This document shows, in pieces, positions 18,130 through 28,811 of a DNA stretch of 64,000 bases. Source of the DNA: Paralvinella palmiformis (Eukaryota; Annelida; Polychaeta; Terebellida; Alvinellidae); NCBI GenBank assembly GCA_025642065.1, contig JAODUP010000414.1:394632-458631 (forward strand), written 5' to 3'. Position 1 is the stretch's first letter. Each line of letters starts with the position of its first letter. The translations under genes were made by a program, and so were the position numbers. The notes beneath the pieces are model-generated. The model worked only from the letters and a program-made list of their open reading frames with translations. It was not told the DNA's origin and made no database searches.

Positions 18130-19460
18130 GTAGTAAACATTGCACAAATGGCTGATTCAGAAAATAAAATAGTTCACTTTCAATACAAGATATCATGCAT
18201 AAATATCAATGTTACAGTAATAGGAATCACCTATTGCATTATAATCTATATGATCGTTGATTTTATCCATTCACATTGTCATGTCAGATGACAAAGGTTA
18301 TACAAAAAATAAGTTTGAACTAGACAGGTCGGACTATGACAGCCATGCAAATCACGCTGAACGTCACTTAGTTTAGTGGCATATATCTATTGGATGAAGT
18401 CTATGCCATTTCTATTAAATGCAAAATTATGATCTGGAGATCACATACCCTTAATGGGCTATAGACAAAATCCAAATATAGCTGGTAAATAGCCTAAATA
18501 CAGCTTTTCGGTATGACATTTATCGGTCACTACAGGCGTAAATCACTATGCAACACAATGATTCTTACCCTTACACTTCTAACTGGAGACCGTAGTGTGA
18601 AATTCATCCGCATGGTGGCGCCATGGGGTAATTCAATTGGTCTATTGAAAACAAAACAGTGCATTTATTTTAAAATCAAAAGTAATTATTCTGATGGCAT
18701 GTGTAACAGTGTGCAATGGACTGGTGAGATTGAACAATCCAATAACAAAGGGTAATTACTGTGTGTAAATGATCGACGATTGTACTTGCCAACGTCACCA
18801 TTGTTAAGTCGTTTGTCCATTTTGATTGGTTGTTGAATACAACTTGTGTGTGTGTGATGCGATTATTCACGTTCCTAAAAATAATGCGAGGTGGAAGAAC
18901 TCCAAGACAGTTAGACATCAACATACTCACATAATTTGGCAGTCCAATGACAAAGACAGATGCTGTTTGTTTTATAGTTTTGACACACTTCTAATTGTGG
19001 ATTTTTAAAGCAGGAATGTACTCTGAATACGAGTCGATTCTCACAAAGTGGATTTGGGAGAATCGACAATAATTCTGTGAAATTCTAGACCCGCATTTTA
19101 CGACTCAACCTGATGATCTGGTATTATTTCGCAGGATCCTAACAATTACTTGTATGTGATAAATTTAGTAAAGATAATATCAGTTTATTTACAATTGTAT
19201 TAAATCTCAACTGATGTTATTTGAGATTCTGTATGGTTATTATCGGGACATTTTATTTAAGAATGTTATCATATGGTATGTTGTTACCCCTAAACACTCT
19301 ATGGCGATGAAGCAGATATTTAATCTGAAGAAAGGTGTCTTTATGGATGGAACAATATGCTGTTCGGGAAATATAGTTATTGTGATGATGCTATGAAACG
19401 TATCTATTGTTCTCTTCGTATTGTAATAATACATACCTATGTGTAATGTGGCTAAAACAT
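18130..19460. other. No gene or recognised element
   Basis: AT-rich. ORFs of 60-84 codons on both strands lack splice context and family resemblance. Confidence 0.3.
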
Positions 19461-19464
19461 AGAC

Positions 19465-19620
19465 AAATAGCTAATTAAATCCCCTACAGACCTGGGTTCA
19501 AATCTGGGTGTTGCCCGCCACTGTCGGATGTTTTATTTAATCATCTACTTTTCCTACGGAGTCACCCCTTAGTATCAGGTGTGGCTAACCCGAGGCCAAA
19601 TAAAATCATTCGCAGTCATT
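19465..19620 (+). mobile_element. SINE-D, tRNA-derived
   Basis: GACCTGGGTTCAAATCTGGG (B-box GGTTCAAATC) followed by GTCGGATGTTT and GTCACCCCTTAG. The copy at 24500 shares the B-box, GGATGTTT and GTCGCCCCTCA segments. Confidence 0.6.
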
Positions 19621-19832
19621 TCTCAAAAGCAAGACCAGTCATCATTATTTGGTAGAGTGTGAGGAATTAGAGACCCTTTTGGCCCTTGTTTTGTTTTATG
19701 GTTGTGAATAATTCTCTACTCAATGTTTTGGTATATCCCAAATATCATTTATAAATAAAAGTATGAATGCTCATAATATTTTATTGTATTTCTCTTCAGC
19801 TTTACATATCCAGACAATTTACTGTTTTTCAG

Positions 19833-19922
19833 ACTGTGGCCCGTCACTGGGAAGGAAACGTTCATGATTTCCAAGGATTTTTGCGGGACAAACGACTAAC
19901 AGGCAGTGAATATGTGCCAAAG
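19833..19922 (+). CDS. Internal exon of an unrecognised small protein
   Basis: A 30-codon stretch in phase 0 between a pyrimidine-rich acceptor (ACTGTTTTTCAG) and a strong donor (GTGAGC). It encodes TVARHWEGNVHDFQGFLRDK and then RLTGSEYVPK. An alternative acceptor (TTCTCTTCAG) at 19798-19799 would add 11 residues in the same phase. The charged, repeat-free sequence and clean borders look like a real host exon, but I do not recognise the family. The last exon is probably the one at 25646, about 5.7 kb downstream, giving a protein end ...YVPK-GLEALPSEN. The intron between them contains a nested hAT element and a SINE. Confidence 0.5.
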
Positions 19923-20594
19923 GTGAGCGTCAAAACTCTGCCGCAGTCCACCAGAAATTGGGGCATTTAATACACTTTACAGTATTTTGTATTAGTACTG
20001 TGATGAGTCCAGAATTTCAAAATCATAAAAATTCAAAATCTAATCGCATCTGATTAATTGCCAACGATATCACAAGTCAATTTTCAGTGTTGATCAAGCC
20101 TAATTGTGTAATATTAGTGCTTAATGGATATTAATTTTTTTTTAATTCAAGTATATATATAAATATATATATATATAATATTTATATATATAGAGAGAGA
20201 GGGATATAATTCAAAACTAACTCGCATGCATAATTTCAACACAAGAAAATTTATAATGTATGTGAAATACAACAAATGCATTAGATCGATGAAGCATATT
20301 TTATTGATAATAACAGTTGTTTGGGGATATTTTGAGCTTGCCAACTTCATACAGATATCAACCACTGGCACCGATATAACTTTATCCATATACACGTCCC
20401 CAATCTAATAGATGCGTGCACCAATTGTCAAGGCCAGTAGACCAGTACATTGGCACTGATTAGTTCTAGAGCAGAAAACAATTGGCCAAATCACAGGACA
20501 GTTTACATCTTAGAACCTTTCAGCTATGCTTGTTGGAGATCTGGGAAAATTGTTCTATTTCGTCGGCCATTCATTGCAATCAAAAGGGGATGTC

Positions 20595-20705
20595 AAGGTA
20601 TTTCGGCTCTGTCTTGAGTGGTGGGTGAGGGGGTTTCTCAACCATTCTTAACATAGAGGCTGTGCTGAATAAGCGACGGCCTGGGGATTCTCCCCGAAAC
20701 ACGAG
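20595..20705 (+). mobile_element. SINE-B tail fragment
   Basis: GGTATTTCGGCTC then GAGTGGTGGGTGAGGGGG, ATAGAGGCTGTGCTGAATAA and GGGGATTCTCCCC match the last third of the copy at 30778-31128. Confidence 0.75.
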
Positions 20706-21289
20706 CAAGCAAGCAAAGGCCCCGGATTGACATACAGGCTGACAAACATGGGTATTATAGATAAAGGTCGAAGTGCATAGTTGGTGGAGTTATAGCAGAA
20801 ACATATAATATAAAGCATAGCAATAATTTAAACTGAAAAGTGGTCCATTTACAGAGGTGATCAAGTTACAGAGAGGGTCGGTGTTGGGGGTTTGATTATA
20901 ATCTAATTATCCTATTTATTATCTAGACCTAACCTGGCTATAGCCACGCCACACATGATGCATTTCGTTACTAAATAAAATCTTCAAACAATTCCATTGA
21001 TATTGTTTCCACTATTCTCGGTTATCACTATAAATACCTGTGCATTCATGACCAATGCATTGCCTGCTCTATGGCGAATATTGAACTCAGAAATATTATT
21101 TTTAAGTTAACATCTTACAATGGCATAAAAGTCTTTTGTACATTTTCATTTCATGAACATACCAGAAAGTGTGTCTGGTTATTAGAAAGCAACATGTAAA
21201 CACTGTAGCATGTTTATGTCAGTATTATACATGTAACTGAGTAAATATTGATGAACCATTACATGTTTGTTTGTGTTATATACATTGTA

Positions 21290-21408
21290 ATCATGATCAT
21301 AACATGATTACAACATAATCGATTACAGTCAGAATGAATGTAATCTTATCATGGTATTCTCAAGTAATCGATTACCTTGGTCCTGTAATTGCCCCAACCC
21401 TGCTTGTA
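21290..21408. mobile_element. TAATCG-word hAT-like element
   Basis: AATCGATTACAGTCAGAATG to TGTAATTGCCCCAACCCTG. The right end is the complement of CAGGGTTGGGGCAATTACA, a hAT-type terminus. Homologue of the interrupted copy at 11985. Confidence 0.55.
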
Positions 21409-21550
21409 CATATAAATGTCAAGGGTGTTAATACTCTAATGTAATAACATTTTTTATTTAATAATATACAGGTGATACATATATGATTGGTTCCCAGCTA
21501 CAAGTAAAAATTAAATTTCTAAAACTTGCAAATCACACTTCCATCTACAT

Positions 21551-23029
21551 CAGTGTTGCATCTAGGAATGCATTTTTGCAGGATTCCCGCAATATTTTAA
21601 CGTATGGTGCAAAATAAAAATATCCCTGCGCCCCACATGGCACAGGATAAAACCCCATTGCACAATATTGTATGTGTTGTGTGCCTTAACGGTCTCCCGT
21701 CACTGTTATATTTTGTGTGAACGGTTTCTAGGCAGTGCCAAGTCCTTTGTAGAGGGATCAGTGTTGTTTCTATGATGTGTTTTTGCCGGATTGATTCCCC
21801 CTGATATTTTAACGTATGGTGTAAAATATAAAAAACCTGGGCACCACATGGCGAAGATTAAAATCCCATGATGCAATATTGTAAGTGTTGTGTGCATTAA
21901 TGATCTCCCCATCACATTAGATTTAATAATCTCATACCACTGGTATGGGATTATCAGCAGAAAATAGGTCGTGATAAATGTCAAATATATATGATCTCAT
22001 AGTTTCCTGATCTGAAATAATACCAAAATCTACTGCTGTAGCCATTTCAAATGTTATATTTATAATATTTATTGAATATAAGAATCATGCTTGAAGGATG
22101 GGAGAGATTTTGGTGGGCTGATGATCTTGGCTTGTAAACGTCCATTTTGCATATTGATTGTCACGTGACTCAAATAATCCCTCCTGATTGGCCAGTTATC
22201 TTTGTTTCAGTAAAAGCACATGGTCTTGTTTATATGGTGAATTTCTCTGTCTCTCTCCTGTATATTTGTTTGATCACTGTTTGTTTTTTTGCATTTTATG
22301 TTAATATGATATAAATATGGATTTCATATATCATTTTAACTGTATCTATACTTATTACTTTACTGAAGTAACTATATGCAGTTTTTGGTAACTTAATAAT
22401 TGTGTTTCTACCTTGATCCCTCTGTCCATCCACTGCTGAGTGTCAGAGGCAGTTCTCTTCTATGAATAGCATTAAAACTTTGTTGAGGAACTCCGTTGGC
22501 CAGGAAAGTCTATGTGATTTGATGCTTATTGCATGTGATGGCCCAATACCTAAAGAATTTCTTCCAGCCCTATTGATAAGTGGCTGGTATCTGGTAATGG
22601 TGGTCTTCAGCAGAACAGGGACAAAAAAAAATCCTCAATGCGTTGATGAAAATTGAAACATCAAAATGTTGTGGCTTTCTTTGACTATGAGTTAGCTGTA
22701 AATATGTGGAAGGAGAAGAAAGCCTGTAGAATATATAAAAACGAGTCTCATCAATAACATTTTGAAGCATTTCTGTAGTCTTGTTTTTTCAAGTTACAGA
22801 TATAAGTGATATGCATAAATTTAATTATGCTTACACTGTAAAACTATGTGTATAAATACTTCAAATAGGATGCAAATGTCATCATTTTCAGTTCAAATAT
22901 TCCTGGGGGTATGCATTTGTACCCCTTAATGGTTTTCATGCCAAGTGCCCATGTTACATTAAAATCCCCCACATTTTTAAAACCTCAGGGGGAGCTCCCC
23001 ACATAGACTACATCCTAGAAGCAACACTA
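21551..23029. mobile_element. hAT element H3 with C-terminal dimerisation relic, nested in an older repeat
   Basis: Termini CAGTGTTGCATCTAGGA and TCCTAGAAGCAACA form inverted repeats. The right border reads GCAACA-CTACAT, explained by loss of five bases between the expected GCAACACTG end and a second copy of the left flank ATCTACAT. At 22430-22600 the plus strand encodes RQFSSMNSIKTLLRNSVGQE then SLCDLMLI, the hAT-family C-terminal dimerisation motif. The left third is internally duplicated (21570-21740 and 21775-21910). A related fragment is at 26790-27090. No intact transposase. Confidence 0.72.
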
Positions 23030-24499
23030 CATTAAATATTTAAAACTCTTCATTAAAATCAATTTACATTCAGCTAAAAGTTTAATTTTAAATTATTTAA
23101 TTAATCCATTGAAACCTATGCTAAAAAAATCCCTTACGAGTCAGCATGAATAACTAAGGGTTAGTTGTGGTATTCATCTGGAAAGATTGGTCAGCTCAAT
23201 CATTGGGTTATATCCTGATCAATATTGTGTTAAATCCTTTGGAAAGACACAATCGTTCAACTAAAATACTAGTCTCAGTCTGCATGTAACATGAAATAAT
23301 TTGCTGAAAGATTTCCAGTACTTACCGTTAATGATCAACAGCGGCACCATAGCTGTTTCTAACTCAAGACCGGAGTTCATAACCGATGCAATGCATTTCG
23401 TCTGGATCAGTCTATTACTTTTAGTGTGTTAGTGTTGGATAGGTGAAGGATTGTTGTTAAAACATTTTGTTTTGACACCTTCAGAGTTGCTGTTATGTCA
23501 ATTAGACAACGGGTGTTCATTTGTTGTGCAATGAACAAAATAAAGCACAGCTTAAAAAATTGTAACGCCTTCCTTAAATCAAGATATTAGTTTTTTGGAA
23601 TTTAATTTTGTATGCCCGAGGCCTGTTTGTGAATGACTTTCAATTAATTATATAGATCACAGTTCCAGCACACACACCAACAGTCAGTCGAATATTTCTT
23701 CATCTCATCAGCTCCTGGGGTGGTCAAATTTACGATCCACTAGTCTTAAGAAATATTTTATGCTAGCCCAATGAGAAAATTTACTAGATCTAGGAAAACT
23801 GCCCTAGATAGTGGGCCATCAGATACTCTTAAATACACAGTGAGCTGTCAAGTGCAGTTTACCACGAAGAGTTGTAAGCTGGGTGTTCCGTGTAAAAACT
23901 GGGAGCCCCACGTGAAAACATTTGGTAACAATGAAACATCCACCGCTTAGAATCACATTATCATGCTTTTATAATTATTATTAATGAGAGAGATGAATAA
24001 TTAATAAAGTTGGTTATATTTGAATCAAACCGATCTGTAATTGTTGTAGAATTTTTTTTCCACCTGGCTTATTTGAAGATGGGCTTGATTGATTGTCAAA
24101 ATCCAAAACTTGCAAACAAAGCCCAAAACGTATCAGAATATATTAATATTTACCTAGCATGTTAGTATTTACTAATTTTAGTGGGCATGTTATAATGGAT
24201 TATTAACACAGTTTAATAGCGTTCTTGGTGCTTTCATAGAATTACATGCAATTCTTTCCACCATAAAGAGTTCCAAAATATTGCAAATCACCATACAAAA
24301 TCAGTACAGGAGTACAACATATTTTGCCTCCAGTCCCTAGTCCGAAGCCACAATACGCTAGTCATGGGCATCCAGACTGCCCATTTTCCTGCCTCAGCCA
24401 GCAGTATTATACCAATTAATGTGAGACCTGTCCATCACCATTCATTGGTCAGCACATAATGCTTTCTGAATTGAATACGACTGGTTACTCAACAAACTA

Positions 24500-24665
24500 G
24501 GTGCTTCAGTAATTCAGTGGCCAAAGCATTGTGCTACAAACCTGGAAGTTGTGGGTTTGAATCTGGTTTACACCTGTGATTGTGGGATGTTTCCTTAAGA
24601 AGTCGCCCCTCAATCATATGTCCCAGTGTGTGACCAGCACTAAGATTAAATAAGCCAACCAACCA
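24500..24665 (+). mobile_element. SINE-D, tRNA-derived
   Basis: CAGTGGCCAAAGCATTGTGC (A-box-like) and GTGGGTTTGAATCTGG (B-box) followed by GATTGTGGGATGTTTCC and GTCGCCCCTCAATC. Better preserved head than the copy at 19465. Confidence 0.62.
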
Positions 24666-25009
24666 ACTAAAATTGTCTATGAGAGTTTCAGGAGAATTCC
24701 AAGTGAAACATGTGTCGGTACCATCTAAATATTTCTTTCAACGAAGTATTGAGATAATACCGACAGATGTTTTATTCCGAGTATGTCACCGCACAGAATT
24801 TTACGATTAACACCGAGATGTATTGATGTGATTTGTTTTGGACGTTATATAAAATAACAATTATCAGTGTGATGAATCATTCGACATCTTCATGCTAAAC
24901 ACTGATTAAGAACGTCACCTTTTAGGTCTTTCTACATCATCATCATCATTAATATTGACTCCCATCTCCTCACGTACATCATCATCATCATCTGTCCTGT
25001 TTATGATTA

Positions 25010-25194
25010 GGGCGCCTCCGTAGTCTAGCAGTAGCATGTTGGACCACAGATCACTATCATCCGTGTTCGAATTTCGGCGTCGGCATATCTGAAGGTTGTT
25101 TCATCTTTGATTTTGCTTCATTACCTTTGGAGGTCACTCGGCCCATTTAGCCTACCTTGTGGACAAAAGTGGCCGTAAAACATCGATCATCATC
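25010..25194 (+). mobile_element. SINE-A with target-site duplication
   Basis: Head GGGCGCCTCCGTAGTCTAGC to tail GATCATCATC. Flanked by TGTCCTGTTTATGATT and TTTCCTGTTTATCATT, 14 of 16 identical. In the intron of the unknown plus-strand gene. Confidence 0.88.
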
Positions 25195-25294
25195 TTTCCT
25201 GTTTATCATTCCGGCAAACTGCTGTCACATCATTTCTATTACTACAGGACTCATCAGCTGGAATAAAAATACTCTACCTAACCTACATTATTAT

Positions 25295-25573
25295 CAGTGT
25301 TCCAGCTAGACCATTACATGGCGCAACACCATGCCCCTATTTAACTGCGCCCTGTACGTTTTATTTTGCGCCCTGTGTATTTATAGGGCGCCCGGTGTTA
25401 TTGGTAATTATGATACTGTCACAAGCTCCATTTCATGAATATTAACTAAATGCCAAAGTTAACTAAAAACTGATTTCAAATGATGTGCCCTCAAAAATAT
25501 ATTTCACATGTAAAAGTGCCCCCCATCTGCCAACTGCACCCTGTACTTTTCAAAACCTAGCCTGAAAACACTG
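25295..25573. mobile_element. hAT-like MITE H4 with perfect 8-bp duplication
   Basis: Left end CAGTGTTCCAGCTAGAC, right end CTAGCCTGAAAACACTG (complement CAGTGTTTTCAGGCTAG). Flanked on both sides by ATTATTAT. Interior carries repeated GCGCCCTGT words. 279 bp, non-coding, only 72 bp before the last exon of the plus-strand gene. Confidence 0.82.
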
Positions 25574-25645
25574 ATTATTATCATTATTATTCTGAACACC
25601 TGTGAATGTGATGATTTGTTAATTCTGTCTGTGTTTTGTTTTCAG

Positions 25646-25675
25646 GGTTTGGAAGCCCTTCCCAGTGAAAACTAG
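25646..25675 (+). CDS. Last coding exon of the unrecognised small protein
   Basis: After a strong acceptor (GTGTTTTGTTTTCAG) the frame set by the 19833 exon reads GLEALPSEN and then TAG. The 3' untranslated part would continue downstream. The pairing of the two exons is an inference from strand, phase and spacing. Confidence 0.42.
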   Translation, partial: GLEALPSEN

Positions 25676-26789
25676 TAGACTAACAATATATAAGATATAC
25701 ATCTAGAAGGAAGATGTGTGCAAAATTTGGTTTAGAATCCATTTTACAGACGGCGGGACAAACTACATGCAACATGTACATAAGGTGATGAACTGTGAGC
25801 TAACATCTTCCACAGGCTCGCCCGATGATGAACAATATTCATATTTATGCTCATTTGTAGTAAACCTTAAAATTGTGGATTTTGGTGAGATATGACCTTC
25901 TACCTTGTACTGATTTCTGTATGTCGAGAGTAAAATGTTTACTTATTATTTGGTTTGCATCTCTGCATTTAAGGATATCAGAGAATGTAGATATTAGAAT
26001 TAAACATGGCATAGCAAAAGTTGCTTGTCATCAACGTGAAATTATGATTATTTTGTTACAAACGCAAATTATCCTGAAAGCTGTAAACGAGTGCATTTTT
26101 GCATTGCCAAGTTTATTCCTAACGGGAACCACAGACACACACATTTACACTAATACACTTCATGTTTTGGTGATTATTACATGTAGTCTTAAATTTATTT
26201 TAATTGTGTTGCACTCTGCAAGTGCTCGAATATCATAATTCAGTGGCCATTAAATGCTCCCGCCTGTAGTATAGAAGTGTCTTCAAGTCTAAAAATCTTG
26301 TAAATTTAAACTAATTGTAAGTCCCCCTCACTGAGAAACACATAATTAGTTAGAACTTTTTATGTGTTTCTGGTGGAGTGGGGCAATTAGGCTGACAGTG
26401 ACATGTCTCAAAAAAGCTAAACTATTCGATTATGAAATCCCAACTAATGGAAGAATACGATATTAAAAAAAACATTGTCGTGGACCAGACAATTGTTGGG
26501 GAAGATATGTAAGGTGGATATCATTGTCAAACTGAATTTACTATCAATGTAAAAATAAAATATAAAACCAGAGTAATTCAGAATATGTGTAGTGGGGCAT
26601 TTGTAAATCTTTCAGAAACTGGAACTTTGTGTCAATTTGTTTCGACCAACCCTATGTTCTCAGTGATTTATTTCATTTTATGGTGTCCAATACTGGTTAA
26701 ATGGATGTTTCTAGTTTGGAATAATAATTGATTTGTCAGGAAAATTAGCAATTTGAAGATCATGAATAGGAAAACACAGGTTAGTAGTA
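25676..26789. other. Putative 3' UTR, then nothing recognised
   Basis: The first part may be 3' untranslated sequence of the plus-strand gene. A 121-codon ORF at 25873-26238 has no recognisable motif. No convincing polyadenylation landmark was pinned down. Confidence 0.3.
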
Positions 26790-27090
26790 GCACCCATATT
26801 TTATGAGGCATTTTTGCCGGATTCTCATCATATTTTAACATACGGCACCACAGAGTGCAGAATCTTAAAGGTTCATCACACAATATTCTAAGTGTGTGCA
26901 TAACAGTCTCCCCATCACCATTATTGTTTTGTGCACAGTCCGTAGGCAGTGGGTATGTGTCTTACCCCTAAATGGTTTTCATGCCAACAGTGCTTTCCAA
27001 GTGCCCATGTTAAAATTACAATCTCTCACTTTTTTAACCTAAGGGGGGAGGGAAGCTCCCCCACATTGGCTAAGTCCTAGAAAGAACACC
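26790..27090. mobile_element. H3-family hAT fragment
   Basis: GGCATTTTTGCCGGATTC, CACAATATTCTAAGTGTGTG, ATGGTTTTCATGCCAA and TAAGTCCTAGAAAGAACAC follow the order of blocks in the element at 21551-23029, joined with the middle deleted. Confidence 0.6.
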
Positions 27091-28728
27091 GTAGATTGCT
27101 TCGTATCACCAAAGCATAAAATAAATACCTAGACAATCGTGGTGTGTTGGAAATTCACTGATGTTGCATAACCGAGTGCGTTTAGTAATTTTAGTACGAT
27201 CTGACCCGAACAGATTTGTATCACACGAGAACAGAATTAATGACGTCCATCAAACATATCTGATCATAAAGTTCGCTGAAAAAATGGATGCCAAAACCTT
27301 TATTATCACGGTACATCTAGTTTTAAGTACGTCTGCTAATATTACAACAAAACACTAACTATAGAAGAAGCTAGCCACATGTTTTTTCCTACATCTGCAT
27401 AATTACCTGGTTACCATTGCTCTATTAATAACTTGCATCTCTCAATTATGAAACGTGATCCACTTTGTACCACCCCAAAGTCGTATTCGTCATAAACGGT
27501 CAACTTCTTACCAAATTTGATTACCATAATGATTAACAGACTTATTTCAGCTCTACGAAGGCCAAGACAATAAGATCAACAATAGTAGAAAATTAATAAC
27601 GTGATAGTTATATTTTCTCCGTATACTCAGATATATTGGAAATGTGGCTATTTTTCCATGGTCTGTACATAAACAATAAATTTTTTGAAATAATTTTAAA
27701 GCTCACACTGCAACTACATGGTATGCTAAACTATTATTAAATTATACAGTAGTGATACCATCAGTTTCCACAGGGAAAACCATAAACTCCGCTCCACGCT
27801 GAAGAGGGAGGGTGCATCCCATGTCGGTAGTTCAGCTTCATAAATCCGTAAGGTGGATATCATAAATCCGTAAGATGGACGCTCGCATTTACATTTTGAC
27901 CAAAGGCTCTGTACAAAACAAACTCCGAATGCATCCGTGAATGTAATCTACTTAACTAATAAAAATACAAACAGATCTGTCAGTCACAGACGTAACAGAG
28001 TCATCACCACAGTTAATGATTGAACGTTTTTGGTTCACATTTAAGCAGTTGGGTTATGAATAGTCACGAGTACAAATTCTCCGATGAGAGGATAGTTGAA
28101 ACAAACATGTTATTAATTACGACACCAATACGATAACAGCAGATTATTGCGTAGTGTACCAGGATCGGTATCGAGCATGCAAAGTGGAAAAACAATCTGA
28201 AATGTGTACTTCATGCTAACTGGTGGGTTAAATAATGCATAAATTATTATCAATTAATAAATATTACAAATGCAGAATAAATCACACACACACATATATA
28301 TATATATATAAAACAAATAAATCATGATTATAATAATGATAATACTGATGAGCCATAGTAAAGTTGATAAAGCATTATGATACATATTTTTAGAATCAAT
28401 TTTTAATACTGTGTACATGTTATGCTAGCACCAAAAAAAATCAATTTTACTGACAATCGTCCAAGTCGGAATGATTATTTTTTTGTGTATCAAAGAAGAT
28501 TGACTTATTGATTTACTTAATCTTATCCACTATAACAACAACAACAATCCTACCTATGATAACAGATCTTAACTCGATCCCACTTACCAGACTAGATAAA
28601 CGTAAAAACGGAGCGTTAATATAAGATCTGAACGAGTTAACTGTGACATCACTGAACCGTGACATAGCCGAATAAAGACGATATCAGCAGACCATTGAAG
28701 CATTGACGACATCAGACCAACTTCGACA
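27091..28728. other. Downstream of REC8 stop, nothing recognised
   Basis: AT-rich. Would contain the REC8 3' UTR at its right end. The sentence TAAATCCGTAAG.TGGA is repeated in tandem near 27840-27890, and an AT run lies at 28292-28310. Confidence 0.3.
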
Positions 28729-28811
28729 TCACCACTCGGATCCCCTCTCTATAGTTATCGTATCGTAAGGCATCGCCTGCTTCACCATTATTATCCGCTT
28801 TTTGGCACACT
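28729..28811 (-). CDS. REC8: REC8 last coding exon (end of winged helix, stop)
   Basis: Acceptor TTATTTTCCCAG. Encodes ECAKKRIIMVKQAMPYDTIT then IERGSEW and stop TGA at 28731-28729. V.Q..PY..I.I..G is the hallmark end of Rad21/Rec8 proteins. I found it by scanning for that pattern on the minus strand. Confidence 0.9.

Noticed and set aside
23338..23390. Minus-strand start-like segment MNSGLELETAMVPLLIING before a GTAAGT donor
   Set aside because: Looks like a first exon, but no partner exon was found at lower coordinates and it lies inside the intron of the plus-strand gene.
28141..28215. Minus-strand segment after a CATTTCAG acceptor, considered as the last REC8 exon
   Set aside because: Encodes DCFSTLHARYRSWYTTQ-stop, unlike the kleisin end; the exon at 28811-28729 fits both motif and phase.
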